Positions 11,468 to 25,840 of a stretch of 60,000 bases of DNA are shown here, piece by piece. Made by a program: the position numbers and the translations under genes. The notes under the pieces were generated by a model that was given only the letters and a program-made list of their open reading frames with translations, ran no database searches and had not been told where the DNA came from. The stretch covers positions 458,394,072 through 458,454,071 of the forward strand of contig NC_081406.1 in the NCBI RefSeq assembly GCF_030272615.1. Direction: 5' to 3'. Every line of letters starts with the position of its first letter. Position 1 is the first letter of the stretch. The stretch comes from Cryptomeria japonica (Eukaryota; Streptophyta; Pinopsida; Cupressales; Cupressaceae).

Positions 11468-12101
11468 AATTTATGTCATTTTTATTTTCAATCAAGATTG
11501 CTAAGTGATATTTCCATTGTGGAAGTGCTAGGGGAAGATTGGATTCCTCATGTAATAAGGCCTCTAAGAATTTTCCATCACTAAACAAATCTTTGTTTTC
11601 ATCTTTTCTATGTTTGATAGCACATTAGAGAGGGTTTCTCTAGGGGATTTTTTTTAAAAAAAGTACGACTAAGGAACTCTTCCTCTTCCCCAAAATAGAT
11701 AGTGGTATCAAGATTGATTTCAAATTATTTTATATGATCTCTCATTTTAATACCATTGCAGAGTTCCAAGAATTTGACAATTATCTTATTATCTTGAAAT
11801 GTTTTTAAAGGCATGAGGTTTTGCTAGTCTCAATTAATAAATTACGCATATATAAGTTTTGTGGAAGAGGTTGGTGATATATAAAAAATTGAAAGAGGCA
11901 AGATGGTCCATCCCATGGTATTTTCAATATTATCAAAGGTTTCCTTTGTATTCATAGAAGCTACACGGTGTACATTATTTTTCTAATTAAGTAGCATTTA
12001 TCCTAATCAATGACGGTGAACATTGTATTGTACTTGAATCAATTCAAGAATATCTTACTCATGTCAGCCTAATTTTTACAATTCATGTTTTCACATATAT
12101 G
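11468..12101. other. Non-coding stretch, possibly more gypsy debris
   Basis: AT-rich DNA between two LTR-like blocks. The minus strand has short open pieces but no motif I can name. It may be the continuation of the gypsy fossil beyond the solo LTR, but I cannot show this. Confidence 0.35.
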
Positions 12102-13060
12102 TGTAGACATCTAGAATTGCCTTAACGCCCGTGAATGCCACTTTTACTAATTTTTCCTCTTAACTAATTAAATAATTTAAAAAATATTTAATTCATCCAA
12201 CTTTAGTTTCCTATTCTAAATTTAAAAATTAAAATTCCCTATCTTCTCATAATTAAATAATTTTTAATTATTTAATCATCTTATTTTATTGTAATATTAA
12301 TTGGATATTTTTATTAGTTAATTAACCCCCTCATCCCATTTAATTAAATAATCTATAATTAAATATCCCTTCCTATCAATTTCTCACAATCAAACAATTA
12401 TTCCAAATTATTTAATTTACCGATTTATTTAATTGTCCATCCCATTTCAAAAATCAATTTCTTCCAAAATAGATAAAATATTTATTTTAATTATTTCTCC
12501 TACAACATATGTTTAAAATGGCTAATTATTCCCTCCCATTAACTACCACTGACTTCCACTTCAACTCATAATCACCTTTTTTTGATCGGGCCAATTAATC
12601 TACCTCACTCCCAATCAATTCAGATAATAGCCTAGTCATCTATCCCAATACATCAATCAAGCCAATTGGCTAATCAGTCAGTCTAACTCACATGAGAAAT
12701 CAACTCTCAATCAAATTGTCTCAACAATCCTCAACCATTGATAATTCTGTTGCTATTTTAATGTGAATTGTTGATCAATATCATGAAATCTATAAAAGAA
12801 AACCTAATTATCATTTATCAATAATCATAGTCTTCAAAAAATTTTGTTATCATGTTGTAGGAAAAGTTTGACGATTTTGAGAGCCATCACATACAACACA
12901 AAAAGAAGGAGAGCAATGGAAGTCTCTTTCATGAATTTGACATTGGGTTTACTTTGTTATTGATTTTTGTTTTTTACTCTTACATTGATCGCGATTGAGA
13001 ATTTAGTAGTTGATTTGAGTTTGTGGTTTCTCGTTTGATCTATTACATGTTTCACATTTT
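12102..13060 (+). mobile_element. Gypsy-style LTR remnant (right border uncertain)
   Basis: It begins TGTAGACATCTAGAATTG, close to the start of the gypsy D LTR at 33306 (TGTAGACACTTAAAATTG). Like that LTR it continues with repeated TTAATTAAATAATTT-type AT blocks, then a C-rich stretch and a TATA box (TATAAAAG, 12791-12798). It is longer before the TATA box than D. No primer-binding site or coding domain follows that I can identify, so this is a solo or truncated LTR. Confidence 0.5.
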
Positions 13061-16000
13061 ACATTCATTACATTTGATGAACCTGATGTGAAATCATGCA
13101 TTAATTAAATCTATTTTGTGGGTTTTTAAATCTTTCAAGTTGCAAGTTTTATGTTCTGCATTCATGGAATCTTCACTACATTTGCTTTAATTGGTAATGC
13201 AATTGCAGGTTGCTATGCCACATTCACATAAAATAGTGATGTGTACACAAAGGAAATTGTCGCACACACATAAATTCACAATGGGGTGACCCCACAATAC
13301 TTGGTTACACTTTTTCATACATCTTGATTTTTGTTGAAATCATACATTTTTTAAGAAAATATAGTGATTTAAGCTAGAAGAGGTCCCATTTGAAGTAATT
13401 AATTGAGGAGAGTTAGATCAAAGGCTCTTAGATCAAAATTTCTTGGATAGAGTCTCTCTACTTATAAATCATACCCGCAATGGAGTCTCCTTCGCAACTA
13501 TCAAAATGTTGATTAAAACCCACCTTTACATTAGGTTTTGGGGGTCAAATGAATTCATTTAAAAATTTTGAGTTTTAAAGTATTTAGTCCTTATTATAAG
13601 CTTTCCAAATAGTATAATTTTTAATATATTTAATTTCATTAATATATTTATTTTTTATTTCTTATGAATTTAGGTTTTTCATCGAAAATTAAGGACGTGT
13701 TTCACACATGTGGAGAATTTAAAAAATAGAAAATAAAAATTGTACAAAAATATATTTTCCCTAGGTATTGATATCCTCATTTCAACACAAAAAGAAAAAA
13801 GCTAATTCAAATGCATAAAAAAAGAGTTATGCATTACAAAATATGCATCTGTCCAAATTACAATTACTCTATCTTCAAAAATTAACTAAAAAAAATTATC
13901 TAACAAAAAATTATAAAAAAATGTCCATTCACTAGATATCAGTGTGACAATTCCATATTTCAAAAAGCAAGTGGGAGCATTGGAGAAAGGTATTAACATC
14001 CATCACAAGACAAACTACATAGGATTAATTGTCACGAACCCTATTTTTCTATAATTATTTAATTAAGAAAATAATGTTAATTTTTCAAATGAAATTGAAA
14101 TGAAATAGAACTGTTAATGAAATAAGAAAGGATATCGAATGTACTGATATGATTTAAATACAATTGAATGATTAGTAATAATTTTTATTGTAAATTGGGA
14201 TCGTCATTGCTAATGAGCGATTGAGTGCAAAGTGAATGCAGGAACAGGTGAACAATGATGAAGGCGAGAACAGGTTTCAGGTAGAGTTGCCTTAGCTCTT
14301 GTATTTTGTTAGGATAGATGGAATCTCTCTCACACCACATTAGGATTTATATTTGCATCTTGAAAATATGGATGATTTAAATGACCTTATTTGAGTGTTT
14401 GTTCAAATTGAAATGATGAATTTGGAATGAGATGTAGATTGATTTAAATGTTTATACATGTGCATTAATTGCATGATGTGAGTAGTGTTTGAATTAAATC
14501 TAAGTTGTGTGAGTGATTGTGAAATACTCTGCTTTATTGTTAAAAGAGATAAAATGCGTAGATGATTCAAAATGGAATATCGACCCTAGGTTTTATGTTC
14601 TCTTTAGATATGTATAAATGTATGAAAAAAATTTACTTATGAGTTTACTTTTGTAAATTGGACAATAGTATAAAATATATATGTATATGAGAAATTGATT
14701 TAACCATATACATGTATATCTATATAGTTATAAATATCCAATTATCGTGAAATTTGATTTCATCAGGAATTTTGTTTATACATATACGTATTCATTCGAG
14801 ATTCAAAATATATATACATTATATATGTATATGAATTCTAATAATAATGCGATCACAAACTTGTAGATATGTATGTAACTATTGTATATGTAAATAGATT
14901 TATGAAATTAAATTATTTAATGAAAATCTGATATATATATTTAATTATAGAAAAAGGGTTTATTAAAGAACATGCTATCAAATTTAATATTACATATATA
15001 TATATAATATAAAAAGAGCTAAAAGTAAAAGTAAAACAAATTATAGAAAAATAATAGCAAACGACAGTGGTGGCGGGTTAGTTGTTTAAAATAATAATAA
15101 TAAACAATAACAAGGGTGGTCGATATTACTATCGACTACCCCCTTAATTAAAGGGAAGGGTCGGTATTACCACCGACCACCCCTCCTCCCATTTAAATTA
15201 AAACTCCACCACGTTGCAAGAAACCTCTCCCAAATACTAAGACCTACTCCACGTTGCAACAAACATCGACTATGTAGAAAGTGACACCAAGATGTAGGAT
15301 AAATACAAGGCATGCGTATTATAGAAGGAGTTGATGTGGCAAAAAGGGACTTAGACAACAGTTTGCAGATTTTAAACAATATTAACACCAACCACTCCTT
15401 TTTAATTAAATAAAAGATTATCCACGTTACAATCTACCAAAACATTTGGCATGCATTAATGGTAATGTGGGTTACTAGCCCACGTAAATCCTCCAATGTC
15501 TACCTTAATCAATGTGAATAGTAAGAAGTTAATTTAGCTAAACCTTGCATGTCCATACTAGTCGACTTGGAAAGAAGTAAAAGCCACAAAGACTTGGAAA
15601 TTACTTACAAAAGGATCCGTATTAATGGCGACTCAGAGAAAACAGCGAGTTAAGAGAAGGTAGTTGTTGGGTTGGTAACGACTATGCGTGGAAACAAACA
15701 TGTAGAGTTTAAGATGATCGGACCTTGCAAACATGATGTAATTTGAATGAGAAGAGTTGGTTGCTACAATTACTACTACGTCATAGTCAACTTGGCATCA
15801 TGAGTACTTAGAAACCTTTTGCAACGACATGTGCAGTTGGTGTCATGAAGTAGATAATGGAGAACTTTACATGGTGAACACATAGGTGTTCAAATATGAT
15901 TAGGATTGTTATGATACAATTAGATCATGAGTGGTGTCACTTAGAATCAATCCACCTCTAGGAGAGATAGCCTGAAAGTAGGAAAGGAAGGTAGACAACA

Positions 16001-19000
16001 ACATTATATATAGACCATTGAGTTGGAAGAGAGGGGGAGGGAGATGGAAGAGGAAAAAGGAGGAGATGCAACTAAGGATTAGAGAATGGAAGGAAGAAGA
16101 GAAAATTAGTAGAGGTTTAGATGTGTTTTACGATCAAGTCGTAATCATCTCTGATTTAGAGTCAAATTTTAGAGTAAATTTTAGAAATAAAAGAGATAGA
16201 AAAGAGTGATAGGAAGGATGGAGTTAGTAGAATAATTGACAGATGGAGAGCGACAAGGAGTTTGTGAACCATCTTGAAAGAGAGTAGGCAAATGTGAAGA
16301 GGGAAGCAAGTTCATCACCTCAAGCTAGTAACAAGAGCATAAGGAGGTAGGATCTCCCTTAATTCTTTGGTCATTATGCAAGGATAGTGAGTGAGTCATG
16401 AAGTTATATATAATTATTTATTAGAATAAAGTTTGATTGAGACAAGCCATGATTAGAACAAAATTGTGTGAACTCTCTTTTGAATAGCCTTATAGAGAAA
16501 TGTATTATGAGGTACATATGATTAAATAACTATGAATATGCATGGAAAATGCTAAAGAGTGATAGGAATTGTATCATAGGTTGCTTTAGATATTCTCTAA
16601 AGGATGATCTAGTTTTTGACTTATGCAATATTCTAATGGAAGAGATAGAATCATGAAAGGAATCATTGTTAATTGTTCAAAAATTACGTTCATGTAAATA
16701 TAGATACAATAGTGAAATACTTTCTTAAGTTTGTTGATAAACTTAGTGAAACTCTCATAGATCACCCAATCCTCTAGAAATTAAGTAAGAGGATAGAGAG
16801 AGAAAGTTTGAGATTGAACCATGAAGAAGATGAAATAATAGGATAACGACTTATTAAATAATGAAGTTATTTTGATATCACAAGGAAAGACTTACACTTG
16901 GAATTTTGCATTAAAGTAAAGATGGTTATCGAGTGTCTCATTTAAAAAGCCTTATAGATAGGCATTTATGAACTTGTATCATATTAGATTGTCGATATGG
17001 TAAATTAGTGAAGTCGGCGTGTTAAGTTTTAAATCATGAAAAGTCACATATTAGTATTAAACTAAATATGATGTTTTGAGAAAAGCGGTAAATAAACCAC
17101 GACACTTGGAAAGATAGAGAGAGTTTAGATGAGATAAACTTAGAATTCTAAACCATAAGAAATGGAATGCATGTTAATGATTATGCTATGTTTTGATAAT
17201 TGAATAAAAGAATGTGTACTCATTTTATTCAATTTATATGGAAGATACATACATGTGATACACCTTCTTAATATTTTTAATCTTGTCTTTAAAATTGCTT
17301 GAAAGATAGAAGGAAAAGAATGTTTTCTTTTAAATGTATATTTGATTATCCATAAAATATTGTTTCCTATCAAATAGGATTGATTGTAATAAAAGATTTA
17401 CTCTATCAATTTCTATTCAAACGAAAGATTGTCTTCTTAGCATAGTATTTTATCTTGCAAGAAATAGGAAGATAGAATTGAAAGGTGAAAGATTGTCTTT
17501 TGTATGAATTTATTCTAGATTATGTGAACAAAGCTAGATAGGCTTGTGTTTGTGGAAAGTTACCTTCCAAGACAAGTGTCGAATGTGGATTATAGAGAGA
17601 ATAGTTGCTTTTCCAACTATCTATTTTTGTTGTGCATGGCATTATACTCGGCCAAGTAATCAAATTGAATTAACCATTGAAATAATGGAATTATTTTATT
17701 TTATCCTCTCTACCATATCCTAGATTGATAATGAATGCTTGTTTCTTAAAAGAGTTAGAAAAATGAAAATGCTTGTATCATCTAGGCACGCACCAGATTC
17801 CATCTTTCCTTTTGAATTTATTTTGCTAAGCAATTCGTGCAGGATCGGGTATTCTTGATTGACCAAGAATTCTAAGGAAGCGTAAGCTTCAAGGTTGGGT
17901 AGAAAAAGCGCCTGAATATTGTTCTCATCTTCATGCTAAAGATTGCATTGGCGATAGCTTGGGTTGTAGATCAACGGACGCATCTCACCCTTTACTTTGT
18001 ATTATTTCGTTATTGAACTTGCGACAACTTAAAATGCATAAGTATTGTATGATCGAAATACTACTTTTATTGATTTTTTGAATAAAGAATATTTATCTTT
18101 TATAGAAATTTCATGTTTATTACGATCTAAATAGAATGATCAAATGAAGCTATGGATGGAAAAATGGAATGAAATAGATTTATTAATTGATTTATGAGTT
18201 TATTTAAGAATAAAGAGTATTTCGGCTATTATTTGATGTTAGCTCGATTTACGTCTTTACATTAATTTTGTTACATGTAGTTGAAAATGCCCTTCCAGGT
18301 CCGTGTATACAAAAAAGTGTAAGCGTAGAAAAGGAATATGAACTATTTGATAGATTGCCTCAAAGAAATAATTTCTCAACCCCTTGATTGTAGGGGATTA
18401 ACAAAATGGATTTGTTGAAAAGGCTTTAGAAACATGCAACCCAAATTAAATGCCAGGTGTGAAGTCAGAGCCTATAATATAAAAAAAAATAGATAAAATG
18501 TCATTATAGGGGTGTAACATCTTCAAACATGAGGCCAATGGGGATAATTATTAAAAGGGTCTAATATATTCTTAAAACTAAGCTTATGATGAAAGTCTTT
18601 AAACCTAAACATGAATTAAGCTTTGTCTCTTAATAATAAAGTTTTGATGTGTTCCTTAAAATTTTAATTTCTATGCATCAATGGTTAATATCTTACCTTA
18701 GTCCTAAATTATGAAACAATATGTTCATATCCAAGTCAATTGTTTGACTTTGATGTATTACATACTATACACATTAATGTTCATGAGTGAATATTAAAAT
18801 ACTAGGAATTTCTTTGAAGATAAAATATAACTTAATTACATGTGAGCACTATAGATCCAAACTCAACAAAAGGTCCGTATTATCTAGCTATTAAACATAA
18901 CATTGATAGCTTGTAAACCAAATAATATGAAATTTTATATAAGATTATAAAGATCACGCGTTTTTAAATTCTCTACCAAATGACCACGTAACAATCTCTA

Positions 19001-20226
19001 GGGCTTATTAGTATTAGTCTCAAATCTTAATACCATTTTTGCATAGATGTGGCCAACAAATCTACTCTAGATCAAATTCTTATCAACTATTGAATTCATT
19101 TTATGCCTTGTATTTTTCATACATTATAGAGAGTTGGCTATTATAAATAGTATGTTCTATACATGCTAATCAAATTCCATCTACATGACCTTATCTATTG
19201 AATTAATTAGACTTATGTTTATGTATATAGAGACCTACAATATCTCTAATGGGGCCAAGCACAAGTTGATAGTTGAAACACCTAAAAAGTCAATAGCTAT
19301 CATTCTGCACTCGTATAATAGCTATTATTTGGTATTTATAAATCTACTATGATATCAATAGTGACCACAAGAGTGACCATGTATGCACAGTCTCCATTAA
19401 TGAGTGGCTTTAAAACATAATGAGGCATCATGGTTAATTATTTCTTAGTTCTTCTTTCTACCATGAAATACCTAGGGTACTAATAAAAATATACCCTTTT
19501 TATTGTCTAATGTGCTTTAGCACAACACACAAAGTATAAAAACTACTAGAATCAAAATTATAAGCAACTAATGATTACAACTATTGGATTTGACCATATA
19601 ACTTCTTGATTATGGGGTACTACCCAAGAACATACCTTAATAGTGCCATCACTAGATCATGTATTCTCTTTTTATCATAGATAAATCTTCAAGGTGATCA
19701 ACACCCTTGGTGTAAAAATAGAGATATTATTAAACATGCATTCGTAAAAGTAAACCCAAAAATTTAAATGAAAAAAAAAATTGAACCCAAATTAGATCAT
19801 ACTTTCATTATTCAGATAAGAAATTTCCATAGAGAATAACTTTTATCATTCAGGTAAGATATTTCAATAGACAATTACTTGTTTTGTCAAAGTAGGAATA
19901 TTGTTGACCTTTACAATAAATGTGGTTTTGCATTCACAATAATACTAAGTTCATTCAACATTATAATTGTGGGATATTACTATACAGGTTATCTTGGTTT
20001 ATATATGTCTATAGTGATATTTATATGTGTAGAGTGATATTTATATAGTTTTATAGTATTTTATTTCAATGCTTTGTTTGTATAATTTTAGCATATGATT
20101 TGATTATTTTTATGTATTTATTAATTTAAAATTTAGTTGATTAAAATAGTATATTTTATTTTCTTGTTTAGAATCATGTTATTTCTTACTTGAATAGCTT
20201 ATTCATCATCAATAAAATTATACAAA
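13061..20226. other. 7-kb AT-rich stretch without recognisable genes
   Basis: Both strands were read for retrotransposon and host protein motifs and none was found. The only frames over 60 codons are isolated and low in complexity, such as a Lys/Glu/Arg-rich one at 16018-16209. TA-rich simple sequence is common between 14650 and 15010. A pair of related hairpins lies at 15115-15178. The region may be old LTR or intergenic DNA too diverged to classify by eye. Confidence 0.5.
15115..15178. repeat. Pair of related hairpins flanking TTAATTAA
   Basis: Hairpin 1: GGTGGTCGATA (15115-15125) pairs with TATCGACTACC (15130-15140) around a TTAC loop, with one G-T pair. Hairpin 2: GGTCGGT (15159-15165) pairs with ACCGACC (15172-15178). 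The two units are homologous and are separated by a C run and TTAATTAA. The arms differ between units yet still pair. Confidence 0.55.
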
Positions 20227-20471
20227 GGATTTCTACAGACAATCTTCATTATTTTGGACAAGTTAACTTTGTGACCTTGTATCTCCATTTTATATCGCAT
20301 TCTTAACTTTTTATGATCCTTGAGGGATCTGGGCTAGATCGGAGGTTTTCTTCCCTCCATTCTTTCCTACCGATGCCCACACCGAATGGAGGTGTAAATG
20401 TAATTCTATCTATTTTTTAAAAATTAATAAAATTCTTTGGCCTCGACTTTTTATCGATCAAAAAAAAAAAA
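20227..20471 (+). mobile_element. 5'-truncated LINE 3' end with poly(A)
   Basis: The segment ends with an AATAAA signal (20426-20431), then TTTATCGATC and a 12-A tract (20460-20471), as in plant LINE tails. The preceding sequence contains short Pro/Gly-rich codons resembling a LINE ORF2 tail, but no domain. ATACAAA occurs at 20220-20226 and again at 20471-20477, a possible short target duplication that supports a 5'-truncated insertion. Confidence 0.6.
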
Positions 20472-21506
20472 TACAAATTTTCATATTTCAAATCTAATAA
20501 TTCTCGGATCCAACCATTACTCACTTATATGAATGCAAAATTTTAAATTCATATATCGAGTGTGTACATATTTTAAAATTTCATCCTAAGACATTTTCAC
20601 ATTATTCAAGAATGTTTTGATAGAACATTGAAAAAATTCTTCTCTTTATTTGCATATGCATGTCATTCAATCACATCATAAATCAATCTAAAGTTAACTT
20701 TCTTCTATCAATTATCATCCATTATCAAGCTAACACTTAAAGGTACATTCTAGTACAAAACTTCAATTGGCTTACATCTGCAATATTAGGCACTTGATAT
20801 AGTGATGTTCATTTTCCTATTGGTGTAAGGGCATGCTTTTGGAAAGTAAAATTCTACAATTTGTGAAGTTTTGTAAGTAAGCTTTAGATTGTGTGTGGAA
20901 GAGGTAAGATCATGCAATGGCATAAATAGTGCCACGAGTTCTTCATGATTGATAAAACCACATTGTTTGCACATAATAGCAAAAAGATAGAGCACAAATG
21001 ATTATAGTCAATGTAATGTCCACATGATAGTTGTGCATGAGTGATAGATGACAATCAAACAAGATCAATAATTAATTTTGGATGTCATTAGATGATATAA
21101 TCAATATTAACTATAACATTCTTAAGATTAGCAATGTATGTTGTGTCTTTAGGGCATTAGATAAAGTTTATAACTTTTAATGTTGGAGCTTACTACATTG
21201 GTAATAAAATTCGGGTTTTAGCCACTAAATTATTTTATAATACCTTTTTGAGCCTAAGAAACTATGCAATATCTCATTATAAAATTTAATAAGTATTAAT
21301 TTTGTGTATATAGTCAAGGTCTTGTCATTGTCCTTACAATAGGAGTTGAACCTAAATATTCATATAGTCAAGATTGGATATGTATATATTTTATCTATAA
21401 ATGTCTATTCATTGTTATTTGAGTTATTGAAAAGCATTGTTCTCATACCATGTCCTTGTTGAACACACCACAGGAATGAGAGGGGAGGGGGGGAAGGGTA
21501 GAAGTT

Positions 21507-21526
21507 GGGGGGGGGGGGGGGGGGGG
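21507..21526. repeat. Poly-G tract (20 G)
   Basis: Uninterrupted run of 20 G followed by TGATTAG. Comparable but shorter G runs followed by TGAATCA mark the ends of the copia LTRs in this window. Confidence 0.8.
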
Positions 21527-22347
21527 TGATTAGTCTGGACCTAAAAATTTACATAATTTCTAATCTTAAATTAAAGTTCAAGTCACAACTATACAAAATT
21601 ACCGCAATAATAAATCATGAAAGCACAAAACACAACAAACACATGAGCACAAGATTTAAAACAATCCTTGGAGTAATTTTTTGGCACATCACTTGGAGGG
21701 AAATTTCCAAACAATCCTTATAGGTTGCAAGTTAATGCAATTTGGTAATTTTATGTAATAATGGCTACCATAAGAATAATTGGGAGAATAAAAATGGGGG
21801 TCATCCAATGGTGCTTGAGGGCCTTGAGACATTTCATGGTCTTGATTAGGAGTTGCATGAACTATATCATCAAGTGAAGATTAGATGACTAATTCACGTG
21901 ATTTGATAATGGATACAAATATGCAAGCCATTAGATCGAAGCAAGATCAATGGCCACCATTCTCTTTGCTAAATTTATATTATAAAATTATAGAAAATAA
22001 CAAAAAGGAACTTATATAAGATAAATATCATCATAGGGGCATAACATCCTAAGAAGAGTGCATGTCCTATGGGGATAGAGGCAAAATAATAATGAAAATG
22101 TTGAATTGACAAATGTTACCCCAAATATGCAACCCTTGGAATGAAATATCACACAAGCCTTGTTGTAGATTGGGTGAATTCACACAACATGTTAGTGCAT
22201 GATTTCATCAGGGAGAAACATAATGTAGTTGAACATGATTTTTGTAACAAATTTGTATGCTTGTATGCTTTTCTCCTTGAATGCATACTTGAACTTGAAT
22301 TGCTTGATTATGCTTGGTTGAACTTGGTTTTAGAGACTTAGAGTTTG

Positions 22348-22351
<4 letters not shown>

Positions 22352-22392
<41 letters not shown>
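22352..22392. repeat. (GA)n microsatellite
   Basis: Perfect GA dinucleotide repeat of about 20 units. Confidence 0.95.
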
Positions 22393-22394
<2 letters not shown>

Positions 22395-24429
22395 GTGTTT
22401 ATATGTAGCTTTTAAACCTTTTCAAATTTAATTTTCAGGTAAGGTTAATAAAGGTAAGTAAATTCCCACAATTTGCAAAGTCAACATTCATCTTTTGAAT
22501 TTTGAGTCTAATTTGTTTGGACAAGGGCACCCCACTCTATTCCTAGAAAAATGAGCCATGAAAAAGGTTGTGAATAGGGTAATGCATCAGTTTTAAAGAA
22601 ACAATCATAAAACTAAGTTGAATTAGGCATAAATTACTTGAAAAAATACCAAAGTGGTTCCAAACCTAGTGTCAAATTGTAAAGGTATACAATTTACAAC
22701 AGTACAATAACTTGTTCAATTTTTTATGTGAAGTTGTTGAACTTTTTTTTTTTCATTGTCACTTAGAGGCCTAGTTTGTCCCATCATGATCCTTACAGAA
22801 ATGTATTTTATGGTTTTTGAAAAAACATGACCACTTTTTGTAGCCCCCCTTTTTCTCACCATTTTTTTTTTAAATGGTAGTTTAGAAAATAAATTTGGCG
22901 CATTATAACTCTTATTTTCATACACTTTCAATTTTATAAGTCTTTCTTTTTTTAAAAGAAAAAAGTGGCCACTTAAGAGCCCCATTTGGCTCCCCATTTT
23001 CATACACTTACTCCTAATGAAATCTTATATATGGATAGTCCCCTATGGAACATATAAGATTCTTTTTATATCTCCCTCGACCACAGTTTTTAATGCTTCT
23101 ATTTTCTAATGATTCTAGTGTGACTTGCTTTCTCAATCATTTTATCTTTTTGTTTTCTTTTCTTTTTTATCTTTTTATCTTAGGTTTTCTCACTACCTTG
23201 TCTTACATCCTTTTTGGTTATAGAAAATATGTATTGTCTCAATCATGCCTATAATCAATGTGATATTTTATTTAAATTCTATCTAATTATTAATAGAGTA
23301 AGAGAAGGCCCTTATCTGTAACTTTAATTACCAAAGAAAGGAACATAAAAGCTTCAAATCTCAACTAATAATGTTAGATGGGTCATCATATTTTAGATTA
23401 TTCTCATCTTGTACTTTTACAAAAAAATTTAATATTTTCAATTTAATCATGATATATTGTTGTTTAATGTGCTTGATGTATGCAAAATAGTAGATTGACC
23501 TTTTCTTATGTTAATATTTTACTTGTGGACTAGGCTCCACTTATTCTTTCTTAATATTTTGATTTTTCTTTGGAACCCATTTGAAATTAGCATCTTCAAA
23601 TAAGGTGGCATCAAGATTGGTGAAATTTGCTTCCTTATTTTTCTTTGGAGCATAAATATGGAATCTTCCATGTTTTCATATATGGAGGAATAAAATTATT
23701 ATTGTCTACTACTATTTTTTCCCTTTTTACCCTCTTTTTTAATTCTTTTGATATATTCCTTTGGTATAATTAATAAATTCTATATTTGTGTTCATAAGAA
23801 AAATCTATTTAATGTTCCTTACTCTTATAATCATAACAAATGTCACTGAGAGTGTCCAACATAATTTTCAAGTGTGAAGTGACTTGACTCTAAATTGTAA
23901 TCATGATCATTTTAATCATTTGGAATATCTTAAAAATATTGTAATTATCACAAAAAAGATTTAACTAATGAATTTTTTCTTTGGTTTCATACAAAGTTTC
24001 TATTTGATGTTTGTTTCCTTTGCAATCTTATAAATTTCTTTGTTCGAGTGACAACATAATTTTCAAGTTTAAAGGAGTATATATGTATCTCTCATCACTA
24101 GTATAATATTCTCTTGGAAAACATAATTTAGACATTGATGTATCAGAGAGGGTATCACAATTACTATTGTAACAAAGGTATTCCAAGTAAACTACAAAAT
24201 CTAGCCAATAGAACATGATATGGAGAACTTCACCTATCTCCTTAAACCCCATCTCAAGAGGAAATACAAAACTCTCTAAAGTGTCCACAAGAACCCCATT
24301 GGCTATGTTTAGACAAACACATAAATAGTTTTATCTTTGTTGATGTTAATTTTTTAATTATATCAAATTATTCTATGCATATGCTATATTAATTGCCTGG
24401 ATTAATGTGAATACCTTCACATTGTTGAC

Positions 24430-25828
24430 TGATGGTATGATGAAAGAACAAGGATCCGGTCAACTACTGAGAGGGGGGGGGTGAATCACTAGATAGAAAA
24501 ACTGATAGAACTTCACCAATCTCAAAATCAATCTCTCAAAGTAAACTTATAACTATCAATGCAATATCTCTGTCAAGATAAAAACTGGCAAACTAAATCG
24601 GTTGACTGTTACAATAGATAATAGTAATCAACTTCAAACTTATAACCATTCAAATACCTTTATTGACATAAGTAAAACTTCATTTCATATTGCTGTCGGT
24701 TATCATGACTTATCAAAGTGGAATAAGTAGTTAAGAAAATCAACCATAGAAACATAACCCAAAAAAATTCACCACTTGACACAATATTTTTGACGTGGAA
24801 ACCCAAATGGAAAAAATCACAGTGAGATGGAACTCACAAGAAATTTTGAACTCTTCTGAAGTTCGCCCTATTAGGAGCCAAGCCTATTAAAGCTCTACAA
24901 AAACTCCTGTTAAGAACTGATCCTGTTAGGAACCGCCTAGTTAGGAGATTGACCATAATGCCTTGTTAGAAGCAATACCCTGTGAGGAGTAACCTTTGTA
25001 AAGGATTTAGAATCCAAACTAATAAATCACCTTGTTAGAGGATTTGAATAACACCAAGCTTGTTAGAGCTTACCCGGTTAGGGGATTTAACTACTGTAAT
25101 TGTTAGAAAACAACAAGAGTTTGTTGATATGTTTGAATAGCACTTCATTTACTTGTTCAGATCATTTTCACACTCCTATCTACCTTTACTCAAACTGCAG
25201 ATGCATCATCTTGTTTGGAAACCACACATTCAATCCAACTTTTCCAGCACGCTCAAACTAAACAACTCATCAACCTTATAAACAAATCAACTAGGTCGGT
25301 AACATAAAAAAAACTTAATTCTCATAGAGATTCCAAATAATTCGGTTCAAGTATGACCGTTGGATTACATAACAATCTCTACACATCATTCAAGAAAGCC
25401 GCAATCGCTCCTTGATCACCGCTTCATCGAACTCAGTAACTCATCATGCACTTTGCATTATATGTAATATACTTGCTCATTCCCAAGACAAAAAAATGTT
25501 ACCTCAATGCACCAAAATCACTTTGAAACTCTCTTCATACAATATGCATATGTTTTATAATCATTAACGCTCGTCATCAAATCATAAACCAATATAACCA
25601 ATTCACCAAGCTTAATTGGTTAGGGTTTATCAAAACAACAAGTAGGGTTTATCGATTCAACCCTCCAATACTTAGCAATACCGGCTCACTCCAAAAAATT
25701 TCCTACTGATTACAGTTCCTTCACTTAGCTCTTCCTACTTGTTACAAAACATCATTACAATAATAACATTACCACTTAATTGACATCAATAACATACCAT
25801 TAATGCAATCTTCATGCAAATTCCAACA
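24430..25828 (-). repeat. Copia A LTR (sense 3' LTR)
   Basis: 1399 bp. The terminal dinucleotides are TG and CA. It carries the G run (24473-24481) followed by TGAATCAC, the GTGGAAACCCAAATGG block at 24795-24820, and the array of GTTAG-type repeats at about 24870-25090. It is bordered on the right by the polypurine tract. Confidence 0.93.
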
Positions 25829-25840
25829 ATCTCCCCCTTT
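25829..25840 (-). promoter_or_regulatory. Copia A polypurine tract
   Basis: ATCTCCCCCTTT on the plus strand, that is AAAGGGGGAGAT on the element strand, directly abutting the sense 3' LTR. This is the expected plus-strand DNA primer site. Confidence 0.85.

Larger units (their letters stand above)
20478..24424. other. Non-coding stretch with simple repeats
   Basis: No coding domain was recognised on either strand. It includes a 20-G run followed by TGATTAG at 21507-21530, which resembles the G-run/TGAATCA mark of the copia LTRs and may be an eroded LTR end. A GA microsatellite follows at 22352. Short T-rich frames near 22.7-23.3 kb look like low-complexity DNA. Confidence 0.45.

Noticed and set aside
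14030-14045. TGTCACGAACCC, like the start of some gypsy LTRs
   Set aside because: No matching end, primer site or second copy was found in the window.
16018-16209. 63-codon Lys/Glu/Arg-rich open frame
   Set aside because: Low complexity, no neighbours, no recognisable domain; it fits chance in purine-rich DNA.
22716-23003. 95-codon minus-strand open frame
   Set aside because: Lys-rich and built on poly-T/A runs; no domain and no splice or promoter context.
24028-24288. 86-codon minus-strand frame just left of copia A
   Set aside because: The peptide looks protein-like but matches nothing I know and stands alone.
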